Shown one piece after another: positions 7,435-18,167 of a stretch of DNA of 32,144 nt (the first letter of the stretch is position 1; each line of letters opens with the position of its first letter). A model generated the notes under the pieces. The model saw only the letters and a program-made list of their open reading frames with translations. It made no database searches and was not told where the DNA came from. A program made the position numbers and the translations under genes. Origin of the DNA: Streptosporangiaceae bacterium (GTDB lineage: Bacteria > Actinomycetota > Actinomycetes > Streptosporangiales > Streptosporangiaceae); NCBI GenBank assembly GCA_025934635.1, contig JAICWX010000073.1, forward strand, positions 1-32,144. The letters are read 5' to 3'.

Positions 7435-8271
7435 TCACAAATCCGGCAGGCCCAGATCAAGATTGGGCTGGCTGAGGCCGCCGTCGACCTCGATGACCTT
7501 ACCGGTGATGTAGCCGCCAGCAGGCGAGGCCAGGAAGAGCGCGGCGGCCGCGATGTCCTCGGGGTCGCCGATCCGGCCGAGCGGGGTAGCCTGTTCCATC
7601 CGGCCGCGCAGTTCGTCGTTGGTGAGCACGATATCCAGGGCCGAGGTCGCCACCGAGCCGACGGCGATGGCGTTGACCCGGATCCGCGGAGCCAGGTCGG
7701 CGGCGGCGAGCCGGGTGTAATGAGCCAGGGCCGCCTTGGCCGTGCCGTAGGCGAGGTAGCCGCGGCCCGCGACCCGGCCCATCACCGAGGAGACGCTGAT
7801 CACGACGCCCTGGCCCCGGGCCGCGGCGCCGCCCGTGTCGTGGTCCGGGGCGGTCTCGTCACGGGACGCCAGCAGGTACGGAACCGCGGCCTGGGTCAGC
7901 CGGTGCGCGATCCCGACGTTGAACTGGAACGCGTCCGCCAGGTGATGCGGCTTCGTCGCCAGGAACGGGCGCGGCAACGCGCCGCCGACGTTGTTCACCA
8001 CGATGTCCAGCCGCCCGAAAGCCTCCGCGGCGGCCCCGGCCAGGCTGGCCGCGGCGTCGAGGTCGGTCAGGTCGGCAGGGACGACGACGGCCCGCCGCCC
8101 GGTCGCCTCGATCTCCCGCGCGACCTTGGCGAGCTGGCCTTCGGTGCGGGCCGAGATCAGCACGTCCGCCCCCGCCTGCGCCAGCGCGATCGCGGTGGCC
8201 GCGCCGATGCCGCGGCCGGCCCCGGTGACCACGGCCGCCTGGCCGGTAACGCGGAACCGGTCCAGGATCAT
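7435..8271 (-). CDS. Short-chain dehydrogenase/reductase resembling mycobacterial Rv0927c
   Basis: A 278-residue classical [11 protein letters not shown] cofactor loop (16-23), NNVG (93-96), catalytic Ser (161/162, SVSSVMG), Y175 and K179 (YGTAK). The opening MILDRFRV and the ending [10 protein letters not shown] recall Rv0927c of Mycobacterium tuberculosis as I remember it. A segment of about 15 residues (137-153, rich in D, E, G, A) before strand beta-5 looks longer than usual. I chose the ATG at 8271: GAGAGG is 8 bases upstream, and the longer frame's ATG at 8307 lies inside the promoter -10. A KstR-like box overlaps the promoter, suggesting lipid or steroid-type metabolism (inference). 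Substrate unknown. Confidence 0.85.
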   Translation of the reverse strand: MILDRFRVTGQAAVVTGAGRGIGAATAIALAQAGADVLISARTEGQLAKVAREIEATGRRAVVVPADLTDLDAAASLAGAAAEAFGRLDIVVNNVGGALPRPFLATKPHHLADAFQFNVGIAHRLTQAAVPYLLASRDETAPDHDTGGAAARGQGVVISVSSVMGRVAGRGYLAYGTAKAALAHYTRLAAADLAPRIRVNAIAVGSVATSALDIVLTNDELRGRMEQATPLGRIGDPEDIAAAALFLASPAGGYITGKVIEVDGGLSQPNLDLGLPDL

Positions 8272-8302
8272 GAGGCCTGCCTCTCTCAGCCGGGGCGGGA
8301 TC

Positions 8303-8332
8303 AGCATACGGCCAAACTAGAACGTGTTTCAA
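8303..8332 (-). promoter_or_regulatory. SDR promoter overlapped by a KstR-like TetR operator
   Basis: On the minus strand TTGAAA (8332-8327) and TATGCT (8308-8303) are separated by 18 bases, a good sigma-70-type promoter about 30 bases before the ATG at 8271. Read on the plus strand, 8318-8331 is TAGAACGTGTTTCA, which matches TnnAACnnGTTnnA, the published KstR consensus, at every fixed position. The box covers the -35 and the start of the spacer, a layout suited to repression. No KstR gene is in the window. Confidence 0.6.
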
Positions 8333-8438
8333 TTATCCGCTGGCCGGCGGCCGGCCGGCGTCCAGATCCCGGGGCGACCTCACGCGCGGCCTGCATGTTC
8401 CGGATGCCTGTCCAATTTCGACATCGAGCACTGGTACT

Positions 8439-9481
8439 TCACCTGACCGCGGTGAGCAGGACCTTGTCGACATGCTGCTGCCGGTCCAGGTAGCGGTGCG
8501 CCTCGGCCGCCTGGCTCATCGGGAACGTCCGGGCGACCGGGATCTTGACCATCCCGCTCCTGATGAGGTCCACGGCCGCGCGCAGCTCATCGGGCGGCGC
8601 TATCCGGAAGCCGATGATGCGCCAGCCGTACTGGAACACCTTGACGACGTCGAGCGGGACGATCTCGCCCGCGTGCGCCCCGCAGGTGACCAGGGCACCG
8701 TCATCGCGCAGGGCCTCGAGATGCGCGCCGAACTGCGGGCCGCCCACGGTGTCGAGCACCGCGTCGAAACGGCGCCCGCCCGCCTCCAGCAGCGCCTCGG
8801 TGTAGCGGGCGGGCTCACCGGTGCCGTCCCCGCGCAGGACCACCTGGTCCGCTCCCAGCGCTTCGATCAGGTCGCGCTTGGCGGGCGAGCCGGTGGTGGC
8901 GATGACCCGCGCGCCGGCCAGCCGGGCGCACTGCACCAGGGCGCTGCCGACGCCGCCGGAGGCCGACGGCACCAGGACCAGGTCGCCGGGGCGGACGACG
9001 GCCAGCCGGTTCACCATGTGCCACGCGGTGCTGACCGTGCACTGCCCGCCCGCGACGGCCAGCAGGTCATCGCCCGGCTCGAGCGGGATCAGCGCCCGCT
9101 CGGGCACCTTCACGAACTCCCCGTATCCGCCCCAGCAGCCGGTGCCGAAGATCGTGAGGTTCGGGCACAGATCCGGCCGCCAGTTCTGGCACCGCTCGCA
9201 CGTCTCGCAGTTGTACTGCAGCAGCGCGGTCACCAGGTCCCCGGCGCGCACGGACGTGACCTGGTCGCCCACCGCGGCCACCGTCCCGGTGAACTCCGCC
9301 CCGAGGACCCACGGCAGCGTGAAGTCCCACCGTGAGGTCCCCCGCCAGGAGTCAAGATCGGAGTGATTGACCCCGCAGGCCTGCACGCGCACCAGGGTGT
9401 CCCGCGAGCCGATCGCCGGGGTCGGGACCTCGGCGTAGGCCAGTTCGGCCTGCGGCCCGGTCGCGAAGAACGCCGCCGCCT

Positions 9482-9485
<4 letters not shown>
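8439..9485 (-). CDS. Zinc-type medium-chain dehydrogenase/reductase (quinone reductase/alcohol dehydrogenase-like)
   Basis: A 348-residue MDR protein: N-terminal GroES-like domain, then a Rossmann domain with SASGGVGSALVQ and a central DTVGGPQF. C93, C96, C99 and C107 form the structural-zinc lobe. C37 (ACGVNHSD) is in the catalytic-zinc position, but the usual GHE histidine is replaced: LGAEFTG has A63-E64, so the catalytic zinc site may be incomplete. Such variants occur among MDR reductases. The GTG start overlaps the ABC-F stop by 4 bases, so the two genes form an operon. Substrate cannot be read. Confidence 0.82.
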
Positions 9486-11134
<1,649 letters not shown>

Positions 11135-11141
11135 CCGGTCA

Positions 11142-11147
11142 AATCTA
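11142..11147 (-). promoter_or_regulatory. Putative -10 box giving a leaderless ABC-F transcript
   Basis: TAGATT on the minus strand ends 7 bases before the GTG at 11134. Transcription starting 6-8 bases after the box would begin at or next to the start codon. No Shine-Dalgarno sequence is visible. TTGACC occurs twice around it (11148-11153 and 11136-11141), a short direct repeat. No good -35 is seen. Confidence 0.4.
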
Positions 11148-11287
11148 GGTCAACCTATCGGCATGCCCGACCGGCTGGCCGACCGCAGCGATGCCAGCGC
11201 GAAACGGATAGCGGCTCGCGGGATATGGACGTCGGCCAGCCGCGGTTGTTCCTTGAATTTCCGCGCAGGAATGTCGGCGGCCTCCCC

Positions 11288-11293
11288 TAGCCT
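11288..11293 (+). promoter_or_regulatory. Putative -10 box of the Wadjet operon, leaderless
   Basis: TAGCCT matches the actinobacterial TANNNT -10 pattern and ends 6 bases before the GTG start of the first Wadjet gene at 11300. There is no ribosome-binding site immediately upstream of that GTG. A leaderless start is the simplest reading. The -35 region is not recognisable. Confidence 0.4.
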
Positions 11294-11299
11294 GATCCC

Positions 11300-12832
11300 G
11301 TGGCCCCCTCAGGCGATCCCGCGACGGCAGACGGATCACGGCGTGCCCTGTTCCGGTACCTGACCTCCGAGGAGTCGGCGGATTACGTCGCGATCATGGA
11401 CTTGTTCGCGGCGACGTTGCTGACGGACTTGTCGGCCGGGGAGCTTGCCGACCAGCTAACAGGGCGCGGCGTCAACCTGTCCAGGGACACGGCCGAGGCG
11501 CGGTGCCGACAACTGGCGGACTGGGGGAACCTGGTGCCGTCGATCCGGGATGCGCGGGTGGCGACCGTCGCCGAGTACATCCGGTCACGATCGCGGTATC
11601 AGGTGTCCAAGCTGGGCGGCCGGGTGCACCGGCAGGCCGTCGAAATCCTGCACGCCAGCGACGGGGCTCGCGAGGTGGCCCGGGAACTGCTCGGGCAGAT
11701 CGTGCAATCGCTCGACCGGATCCTCGCCATGCTGGGCGGGGGCCGCGCCAGCGGCGACGCCCTCGACGCGGACGGGCTGGCCGGCGAAGTAACCACCGTG
11801 TTCTCCAACCAGCGGCTGTTCACTGACAGCGTGCGGGACTTCTACGCCTACCTGGCGGGGATCCTCAGCCGGTATGACCTCGCCGGCGAGGAGTACGCGC
11901 AGTTCAAGGAACTGCTGCTGGTCTACATCGACCTGATCACCGCCGACGTCAACCGGCACGCGCCGGCTGTCGCACACCGGGCCGGACTGGTGCTCACGCA
12001 AGCCGATCGCGTGCTGCAAGCCCTGGCCACGCTGCCCGGGCTTACCTCGCCTGATGGCACGCAGGCCGAGCGGGCGCAGGGGCGCACGCAAACGGACTGG
12101 GAGGAGCTAGCCGCCTGGTATGACCCCTCGCAGGGGGCATCTGGACCGGAGCAGCTGCGCGGCGCCGCGGCCCAGGCGCTGGGGCAGCTGATCACCAACG
12201 CCAAGCGGCTACTGGACTCCTCGGGGACGGGGTTCTCGCGGCGGGCCGACTTCCTGCGACTGACCCGGTGGTTCGCGGCCGCGGACGACGAGCAGGCGCA
12301 CCGGCTCTATGACGCGGCGTTCGGCGCCTATCCTGCCCGGCACCTGCTGTTCGGCCCGGACGAGCCCGATCCGCGGGTCGGTCCGACGACCTCCTGGTGG
12401 CACGCCGAGCCGGTGCCCATTCCGGTGTCGCTGCGCGAACGCGGGGACCGGGCGATGCGCGGCCGCACGTCCCGGGTGCCGGACCCGGCCGCGGACCGGC
12501 TGCGGCTGACCGCCGAGGCGGAGCGGGAAGCCGAGCAGCGGCAGGCCGCGGCGGCCGAACTGGCGCTGGCCGGCGCGCTGCACGGCGCATCGCTCTCCCC
12601 CGCGGCGCGCGACCTGCTGCTGGATCTGGTGGGAGCACTGCTGGCCCAGCAGGGTGAGCAAGTCACCGACCATGATGCCGGGTTGCGGCTGCGGGCGGTC
12701 CCCGGCCCGGACACCGTGGTCAGGAGCCCGGACGGCGACACCACGTTCGTCCGGCTCAGCCTCACCGTGTCCGCCGCCACCGACAGCGTGGACGAGAACT
12801 GGCCAGAGCCGGACTGGGTCGTGGCCCAGTGA
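11300..12832 (+). CDS. jetA: Wadjet subunit JetA (DUF2397 / TIGR02677 type)
   Basis: First gene of a four-gene Wadjet operon. The 510-residue protein matches my memory of the TIGR02677/DUF2397 family: ALFRYLTSEESADYVAIMDLF at the start, helical segments such as DFYAYLAGILSRYDL and FKELLLVYIDLITADVNRH, and a variable C-terminal half. In Wadjet systems JetA is the kleisin-like subunit that links the JetC ATPase heads and recruits JetB, forming an SMC-type motor that recognises small circular plasmids. The identification rests as much on the operon (DUF2398, SMC-like and DUF2399 genes follow) as on the sequence. The GTG start has no ribosome site; a TAGCCT box 6 bases upstream suggests leaderless translation. 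The stop overlaps the next start by GTGA. Confidence 0.85.
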   Translation: MAPSGDPATADGSRRALFRYLTSEESADYVAIMDLFAATLLTDLSAGELADQLTGRGVNLSRDTAEARCRQLADWGNLVPSIRDARVATVAEYIRSRSRYQVSKLGGRVHRQAVEILHASDGAREVARELLGQIVQSLDRILAMLGGGRASGDALDADGLAGEVTTVFSNQRLFTDSVRDFYAYLAGILSRYDLAGEEYAQFKELLLVYIDLITADVNRHAPAVAHRAGLVLTQADRVLQALATLPGLTSPDGTQAERAQGRTQTDWEELAAWYDPSQGASGPEQLRGAAAQALGQLITNAKRLLDSSGTGFSRRADFLRLTRWFAAADDEQAHRLYDAAFGAYPARHLLFGPDEPDPRVGPTTSWWHAEPVPIPVSLRERGDRAMRGRTSRVPDPAADRLRLTAEAEREAEQRQAAAAELALAGALHGASLSPAARDLLLDLVGALLAQQGEQVTDHDAGLRLRAVPGPDTVVRSPDGDTTFVRLSLTVSAATDSVDENWPEPDWVVAQ

Positions 12833-14034
12833 CCACGCCGCAGGTGTCCACAGCAGGCATGGACGCCGGCCAGCGACGGCTCGCCGCCAGGCACCTGCTC
12901 ACATCCCCCATCCTGACCGCGTCGCGGAACCCGGCCGAGCTGGAACTGATCCGCCGGCATGCCCCGGCGCTGAAGGCGATGTTCGCGGCCCAGCTGGGCT
13001 ACGCGTTGGTGGTCGAGTCGACGTTCGCCCGGCTGGTCAAGGCCCCGCTGCCCGCGTCCGCGCCCGTGCGCGCGGCCCGCCGCGGGACGGGCGACGTGCC
13101 GTTCACTGCCCGCACTTACGTCCTGCTCGCGCTGGCCTGCGGGGCGCTGCTCGCGCCAGGTGTGGGTGAGCAGATTCTCATCTCCGCGCTGGTCGACCAG
13201 GTCCGGGCCGACGCCGCCGAGCAGTCGGTCACCGTCACCGACGGCATCGGCGACCGGCGTCAGCTGGTCGCCGCGCTCAAACTGCTGGCGGCCTGGGGCG
13301 TGGTGACCGAGACCGATGGCACGCTCACCGGCTGGAGTGAGCGCCCCGGAGACGAGGCGCTGCTCAGCATCAACCGGGCGCTGCTCATTCACCTGCTGCC
13401 TAGCCCGCTGCATCAGTACGGCACGGCGGAAGAAACCTGGTCACGCCTGGTCGCCGAACCGCCGCGGCGGCGGCTCCGCCAGCGGCTGGTGGAAAGCCCG
13501 GCGGTGTTCCGCGCCGAGCTGCCCGACGACGAGCTGGACGTACTGTCCCGCGAACGCACCGAGCTAGCCCGGCATCTCGACGAGAACTTCGGGCTGGTGC
13601 TGGAGGTCCGGGCCGAGGGAGCGCTGGCCTACGACCCGGCCAGCGGGGCCGGCGGCCTCACCGACGTGGACTTTCCTGGCAGCGGCAGTGCCAAGCAGGC
13701 CGCCCTGCTGCTGCTTGACGAGCTGAGCGCGGCCACCCCGCCGCCGGGCAGCACGGTCGTGATCGGCGGCCGTGCGGTCCCGGCCTTCCTCGTACCATGG
13801 GCGCGGGTCGGCACCGTGCTCGGCGAGCTGGTCAACCGCTACCGGGCCGCCTGGAAGGGCGGCTACGCCGAGTCGCCGGACATCTTGCGCACTGAGGTGG
13901 TGGAACTGCTGTCCGCGCTCCGGCTGGCGCAGCCCACGGACAGCGGCCTGGCCGTGTTCCCGTTCGCGGCCCGGTACCAGCCGCAGGTGAGCACCCGCCC
14001 CGCTACCCGCCAGGCCGAGGGAGCCGAACAATGA
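12829..14034 (+). CDS. jetB: Wadjet subunit JetB (DUF2398 / TIGR02678 type)
   Basis: 401 residues, second in the operon. It reads as the TIGR02678/DUF2398 family: an N-terminal helical part (RRLAARHLLTSPILTASRNP, LELIRRHAPALKAMF), FTARTYVLLALACGALL in the middle, and a winged-helix-like C-terminus ending in AVFPFAARYQPQ. In this system JetB is the KITE-type subunit that binds the kleisin JetA and bridges it to DNA. It has no enzymatic motif. The GTG start overlaps the jetA stop, and its TGA overlaps the jetC ATG, which implies coupled translation and fixed stoichiometry. Confidence 0.85.
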   Translation: MTTPQVSTAGMDAGQRRLAARHLLTSPILTASRNPAELELIRRHAPALKAMFAAQLGYALVVESTFARLVKAPLPASAPVRAARRGTGDVPFTARTYVLLALACGALLAPGVGEQILISALVDQVRADAAEQSVTVTDGIGDRRQLVAALKLLAAWGVVTETDGTLTGWSERPGDEALLSINRALLIHLLPSPLHQYGTAEETWSRLVAEPPRRRLRQRLVESPAVFRAELPDDELDVLSRERTELARHLDENFGLVLEVRAEGALAYDPASGAGGLTDVDFPGSGSAKQAALLLLDELSAATPPPGSTVVIGGRAVPAFLVPWARVGTVLGELVNRYRAAWKGGYAESPDILRTEVVELLSALRLAQPTDSGLAVFPFAARYQPQVSTRPATRQAEGAEQ

Positions 14035-17000
14035 GCCAGCCACGGCAGCCGCGCCCGCCACGCCGGTTCGACGAGCGGTGGCGGCTCTCCCGGGCCGGCA
14101 TCGTCAACGTCTGGTTTTACCTGGACAACGAGTTCAACCTGAGCGGCGGCCGGATGATCCTGCGCGGCACCAACGGCTCCGGAAAGTCCCGGGCACTGGA
14201 GATGCTGCTGCCGTTCCTGCTGGACGCGGACCGGCGCCGGATGGACGCCACCGGTGCGGCTCGGGTCAGCCTGGACGAGCTGATGCGCACCGGCGCGCAG
14301 GGCCAGTCGAACCGGACCGGCTACCTGTGGCTGGAGCTGGCCCGGCCCGGGGAGTACCTCACGGTCGGCGCGCTGGTCCGGCACAGCCAGTCCGCGAGTA
14401 GCACCAAGGTGTGGTACTTCACCACCCCGCTGCGTGTCGGCGGCGGCCTGCCCCTGATGTCCGCCGCCCGGGAGCCGCTGTCGCGCGACGCGCTGACCGA
14501 GCTAATCGGGTCAGATCGCATTACGGAGTCGGCCCATACCCACCGCGACCACATCCGCACCCTGGTATTCGGGTTGCACGGTGACGCGGGACGGGACCGC
14601 TACGACGGCCTGCTGCAGCTGATGCACACGCTGCGGGCGCCGGATGTCGGGAACCGCATCGACGAGGGCCGGCTGCCGCAGATTCTGCTTGAATCGCTGC
14701 CGCCGCTGCAGGAGGAGGCGCTGAGCCGGGCAGGTGAGCAGCTCGACGGGCTCACCGAGACCCGGCTGGCCCAGCGACGGCTGGAGGACTCGGCGCGGGA
14801 GGTGGACAAGTTCCTCGGTGTCTACCGGCGCTACGCGGCCGAGACGCTGCGTACCCGAGCCCAGGAGACGCTGGCCGCCGCCACGGCCGTGACCGAAGCC
14901 AGGAACCGGGCCGCCCGGCGCGCCGACGAACTGGCGTCCCTGGAGGAGGAATCGGACCAGCGGGAGGCAGCCGTCCAGCAGCTGGCCGAGGAACGGTCTG
15001 AGATCGAGGCGGCGCTACGGGCCATCGAGATGCGTGACATCTTCAAGACCGCCGACGACCTGGTACAGCGGGATCAGAAGGTGGCCGAGCTGGCCCGCTC
15101 AGCGGACCGGGCGCTGGCCGAGGCCGGACGGGGCCGGGACCACCATGCGCGGGCGGTCCAGGATGCCGGGCGAGCCCTCGGCGAGCTGCGGACCGCGACC
15201 AGCGAAGCAGCCGCGGCCCTGGCGGCCACCCGGGACGCGCTCGCCGACGCGGGCCTGCCCGCCGCCGGGCTGCCCGAGGAGATCCGCACGGTGGAGCACG
15301 CGGCGGGCGCCGGTTCGGCGCTGCTGCGCGTCCAACGCGACGGCGACCCGCAGCCGGTGGTCCGCCCGGCGGCGGCACCGGCGAGGGTGATGCCGGCGGA
15401 CCTGGACGCGGCGCAGGACATGGCCCGGGCCGCAGCTGCCAGTGCCGCCGAACGGCTGGGCCTGGCCCAGCGCCGCCTGGAAGAAGCGCGGCGCCTGCAG
15501 CAGGCCGAGCAGCAGGTGCTGCGGATGGAGGCCGAGGCCAGCCAGCTGCGTACCACCGCCGAGGAGGACGCGCAGACGGCGGGCGGCTATGCCATGACGC
15601 GGGACACCGCTGCCGTCGGCCTGGCCGAAGGCTGGCGTGCCTGGTGCCGTGATCCGCAGACCACGCAGCTGCTCGGCGAGGCCGGATGGGCGGCCCACCC
15701 GGTGCTCGGGCCGCTGATCCGGGACGCCGAAGCGCTGTCAGGCGACGACGGGCTAACGCTGGACGGGCTGGACGAGGTGGCCGACGTGGCGGCCCGCCCG
15801 GCCCGGGCGGTGGTGGCGGCCGCCCGCGCGGACCTGGACCGGGCAGCGGCTGACGACCGCGAACGGGAAGCCGGGCTCCGGGCCGAGCGCGCGGACCTGG
15901 CCGCCGAGCGGGACCCGAAACCGGCCGAGCCGCCCTGGCTGGACGCCGGGCGCGGCGGGGAGCCGCTGTGGCGCTGCGCCGACTTCGCCGGCCACCTGAA
16001 CGACAGGGAGCGGGCCGGACTGGAAGGGGCGCTGCTGGCCGCCGGGCTGCTCGGCGCGGTCATCCAGCCGGACGGGACGATGCTGGCCGCCGACGGCGAG
16101 CTGTTGATCAGCCCGGGCACCGCGCGGCCGGAGCGCTCCCTGGCCGGAGCGCTGCGGGCCGATCCGGCGGCCAGCCTGCCCGCGGAGACGATCACATCGG
16201 TGCTCGCTGCCATCGGTTACGACGACCCGGCCGCGGTCACGACGGTGTCCGCCGACGGGCGCTGGCAGAACGGCCCGCTCCGCGGCCGCCACGTCGCCGC
16301 CAAAGCCAGGCACATCGGCGCGGCTGCCCGCACCGCGCATCGCCGGGAGCGGATCGCCCACATCGACGCGCAGCTGACGGAGCTGGCCGGACAGGCCGCG
16401 CTGCGGGAGCGGCAGCGGACCGGGCTGGACGACACCGTGGCAGAACTGGACGCGCTGGTTCGCGCCGCGCCGCGCATCACCGAGCTGTTCGCGGCCCGCC
16501 GGCTCGCGGCCGAGAGCTCCAGCCGGGCTGGGCGCAGCGCCGCCCGGGCTGCCCGGGAAGCCGAGCTGGCCCGGCAGAAACGGGTCACCTGGGCCGGTGA
16601 GCTGACCAATCACCAGGCCACCTGCGCCCATCACGGGCTGCCGTCAGGCAGGGACGCACTAGAAGGGGCGGCGGCCGCGGCGGGCCGGGCACGGGACAGC
16701 GGCACGCGGCTTAGCCGGGAGCTGGGCCGGCTGGACGGTTACGCCCGGCGGCATCACGAGCAGCTGCAGCGGGCGGCGGACGCCGAGGCGCTGCGGGACG
16801 GCACCGAGCGGGATGCTGGCGAGACCTGGTCACGGTGGCACGCCGAGGCCAGCGCGCTGGCGGCCCAGCACGACGCCATCGACCTGTCCATCGAGCAGGC
16901 CCAGGCTGAGCTGGCGCTGGCCCAGAAAGCCCAGCAACGGGCCCGCCAGGACTGGAATGACGCGACTCAGGCCGTCAGTGAGCTGGGGCCGAGACTCGGT

Positions 17001-18167
17001 GCCGCCCGGGAGGCGGGCCGGCGGGCCGCCGAGGACGCCGACGCGCAGCTGGGCCGGATGACCGAGATGGGCCGCCGGTTCAACCGCTCGATCGCGCTCC
17101 CCGGCCTGGCCGCGGCCGCCACCGCCGAGAGGCTGGACAGCATCGTCCAGCCAGACCAGCTGGACCAGGTCACGGCGACGGCGAACGCAGTGCTGACGAA
17201 GGTCGCCACGGTCCGCCAGGTGCCGTCGGTAAATAGCGTGCTCAACGCTTTCCGTGACTTCGACCGCGAGGTGTCAGGCCAGCTCGACGTGCGATACCGG
17301 CTGGACGATGACGTGCTGGTGGTCGAGGTGGCCGGCGCAGGCGACGAGCGCACCCTGGCCGGCACAGCCCGGACGCTTGCGGCACGGGTGCGGAACGGCC
17401 GGGCGGCCCTGACCGACCGAGAGCGGGAGGTGTTCACCCGCTTCGTCCTCGGCGGGGTTGCCGAAGAGCTACGCCGCCGGGTCAACCAGGCGGGCCAGCT
17501 GGTCGAGGCGATGAACACGAGCCTGAAGGGCATCCAGACAAGCAACGGGATCGGGGTACGGCTGGGCTGGGGCCTGCGCGAGGAGCACGCGGCCCTGGGC
17601 CGGATTCTCGAACTAGTGGCGACAGCGGACCGGGTGCGTTCCGAGGCACAGAATGCCGAATTGACGGAGCTGCTGCGGCACCGGGTCGAGGAGTTCCACT
17701 TCGCCGACCCGAGCAGCGGCTACGCTGTGCACCTGGCCGCCGCGCTGGACTACCGGCAGTGGCACGAGGTGAACGTGACCATCCTCGGCCCGGAGGAGGG
17801 TCAGCAGCGCCGACTGTCCCGGCGGGCCAAGCTGTCCCAGGGCGAAACGCGGTTCGTGTCCTACGTGACGCTGTTCGCCGCCGCCGACGGCTACCTGACC
17901 AGCCTAGGCGACGACGGCCGGGCGCTGCGGCTGATCCTGCTCGACGACGCGTTCGCCAAGGTGGATGAGGGCACCGTGGCCGAGCTGATGGGCCTGCTGG
18001 TCACACTCGACCTGGACTTCGTGATGACTGGTCACGCACTGTGGGGCTGCTTTCCGCAGGTCCCGCGGCTGGACGTGTATGAGGTCCGGCGCAGCAACGG
18101 CAGCTCGGCGGTGACCACCCACGTGCACTGGGACGGGCACAGCCGGCATCTGCGCAGTACCGCGTGA
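14031..18167 (+). CDS. jetC: Wadjet SMC-like ATPase JetC (TIGR02680 type)
   Basis: The motor subunit, 1378 residues. The N-terminal head half has Walker A GTNGSGKS (46-53). The middle, about residues 280-1120, is Ala/Glu/Arg-rich and heptad-like (for example RADELASLEEESDQREAAVQ), forming long coiled coils interrupted near 540-800 by a less regular part that would be the hinge. The C-terminal head half has the ABC signature LSQGETRF (about 1267), Walker B RLILLDDAF (about 1300) and the H-loop TGH near 1331. This follows the SbcC/MukB-like plan. In known Wadjet systems JetC extrudes plasmid DNA loops using ATP and, on small circles, triggers cleavage by JetD. All ATPase motifs are intact. It overlaps both neighbours by 4 bases. 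Confidence 0.9.
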   Translation: MSQPRQPRPPRRFDERWRLSRAGIVNVWFYLDNEFNLSGGRMILRGTNGSGKSRALEMLLPFLLDADRRRMDATGAARVSLDELMRTGAQGQSNRTGYLWLELARPGEYLTVGALVRHSQSASSTKVWYFTTPLRVGGGLPLMSAAREPLSRDALTELIGSDRITESAHTHRDHIRTLVFGLHGDAGRDRYDGLLQLMHTLRAPDVGNRIDEGRLPQILLESLPPLQEEALSRAGEQLDGLTETRLAQRRLEDSAREVDKFLGVYRRYAAETLRTRAQETLAAATAVTEARNRAARRADELASLEEESDQREAAVQQLAEERSEIEAALRAIEMRDIFKTADDLVQRDQKVAELARSADRALAEAGRGRDHHARAVQDAGRALGELRTATSEAAAALAATRDALADAGLPAAGLPEEIRTVEHAAGAGSALLRVQRDGDPQPVVRPAAAPARVMPADLDAAQDMARAAAASAAERLGLAQRRLEEARRLQQAEQQVLRMEAEASQLRTTAEEDAQTAGGYAMTRDTAAVGLAEGWRAWCRDPQTTQLLGEAGWAAHPVLGPLIRDAEALSGDDGLTLDGLDEVADVAARPARAVVAAARADLDRAAADDREREAGLRAERADLAAERDPKPAEPPWLDAGRGGEPLWRCADFAGHLNDRERAGLEGALLAAGLLGAVIQPDGTMLAADGELLISPGTARPERSLAGALRADPAASLPAETITSVLAAIGYDDPAAVTTVSADGRWQNGPLRGRHVAAKARHIGAAARTAHRRERIAHIDAQLTELAGQAALRERQRTGLDDTVAELDALVRAAPRITELFAARRLAAESSSRAGRSAARAAREAELARQKRVTWAGELTNHQATCAHHGLPSGRDALEGAAAAAGRARDSGTRLSRELGRLDGYARRHHEQLQRAADAEALRDGTERDAGETWSRWHAEASALAAQHDAIDLSIEQAQAELALAQKAQQRARQDWNDATQAVSELGPRLGAAREAGRRAAEDADAQLGRMTEMGRRFNRSIALPGLAAAATAERLDSIVQPDQLDQVTATANAVLTKVATVRQVPSVNSVLNAFRDFDREVSGQLDVRYRLDDDVLVVEVAGAGDERTLAGTARTLAARVRNGRAALTDREREVFTRFVLGGVAEELRRRVNQAGQLVEAMNTSLKGIQTSNGIGVRLGWGLREEHAALGRILELVATADRVRSEAQNAELTELLRHRVEEFHFADPSSGYAVHLAAALDYRQWHEVNVTILGPEEGQQRRLSRRAKLSQGETRFVSYVTLFAAADGYLTSLGDDGRALRLILLDDAFAKVDEGTVAELMGLLVTLDLDFVMTGHALWGCFPQVPRLDVYEVRRSNGSSAVTTHVHWDGHSRHLRSTA

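Noticed and set aside
8272..8307. Longer SDR start at ATG 8307
   Set aside because: That ATG overlaps the probable -10 box, and a good ribosome site supports ATG 8271.
7111..8493. A 460-residue plus-strand frame across the SDR gene
   Set aside because: It is the antisense of a clear SDR with full motifs; its translation has no domain character.
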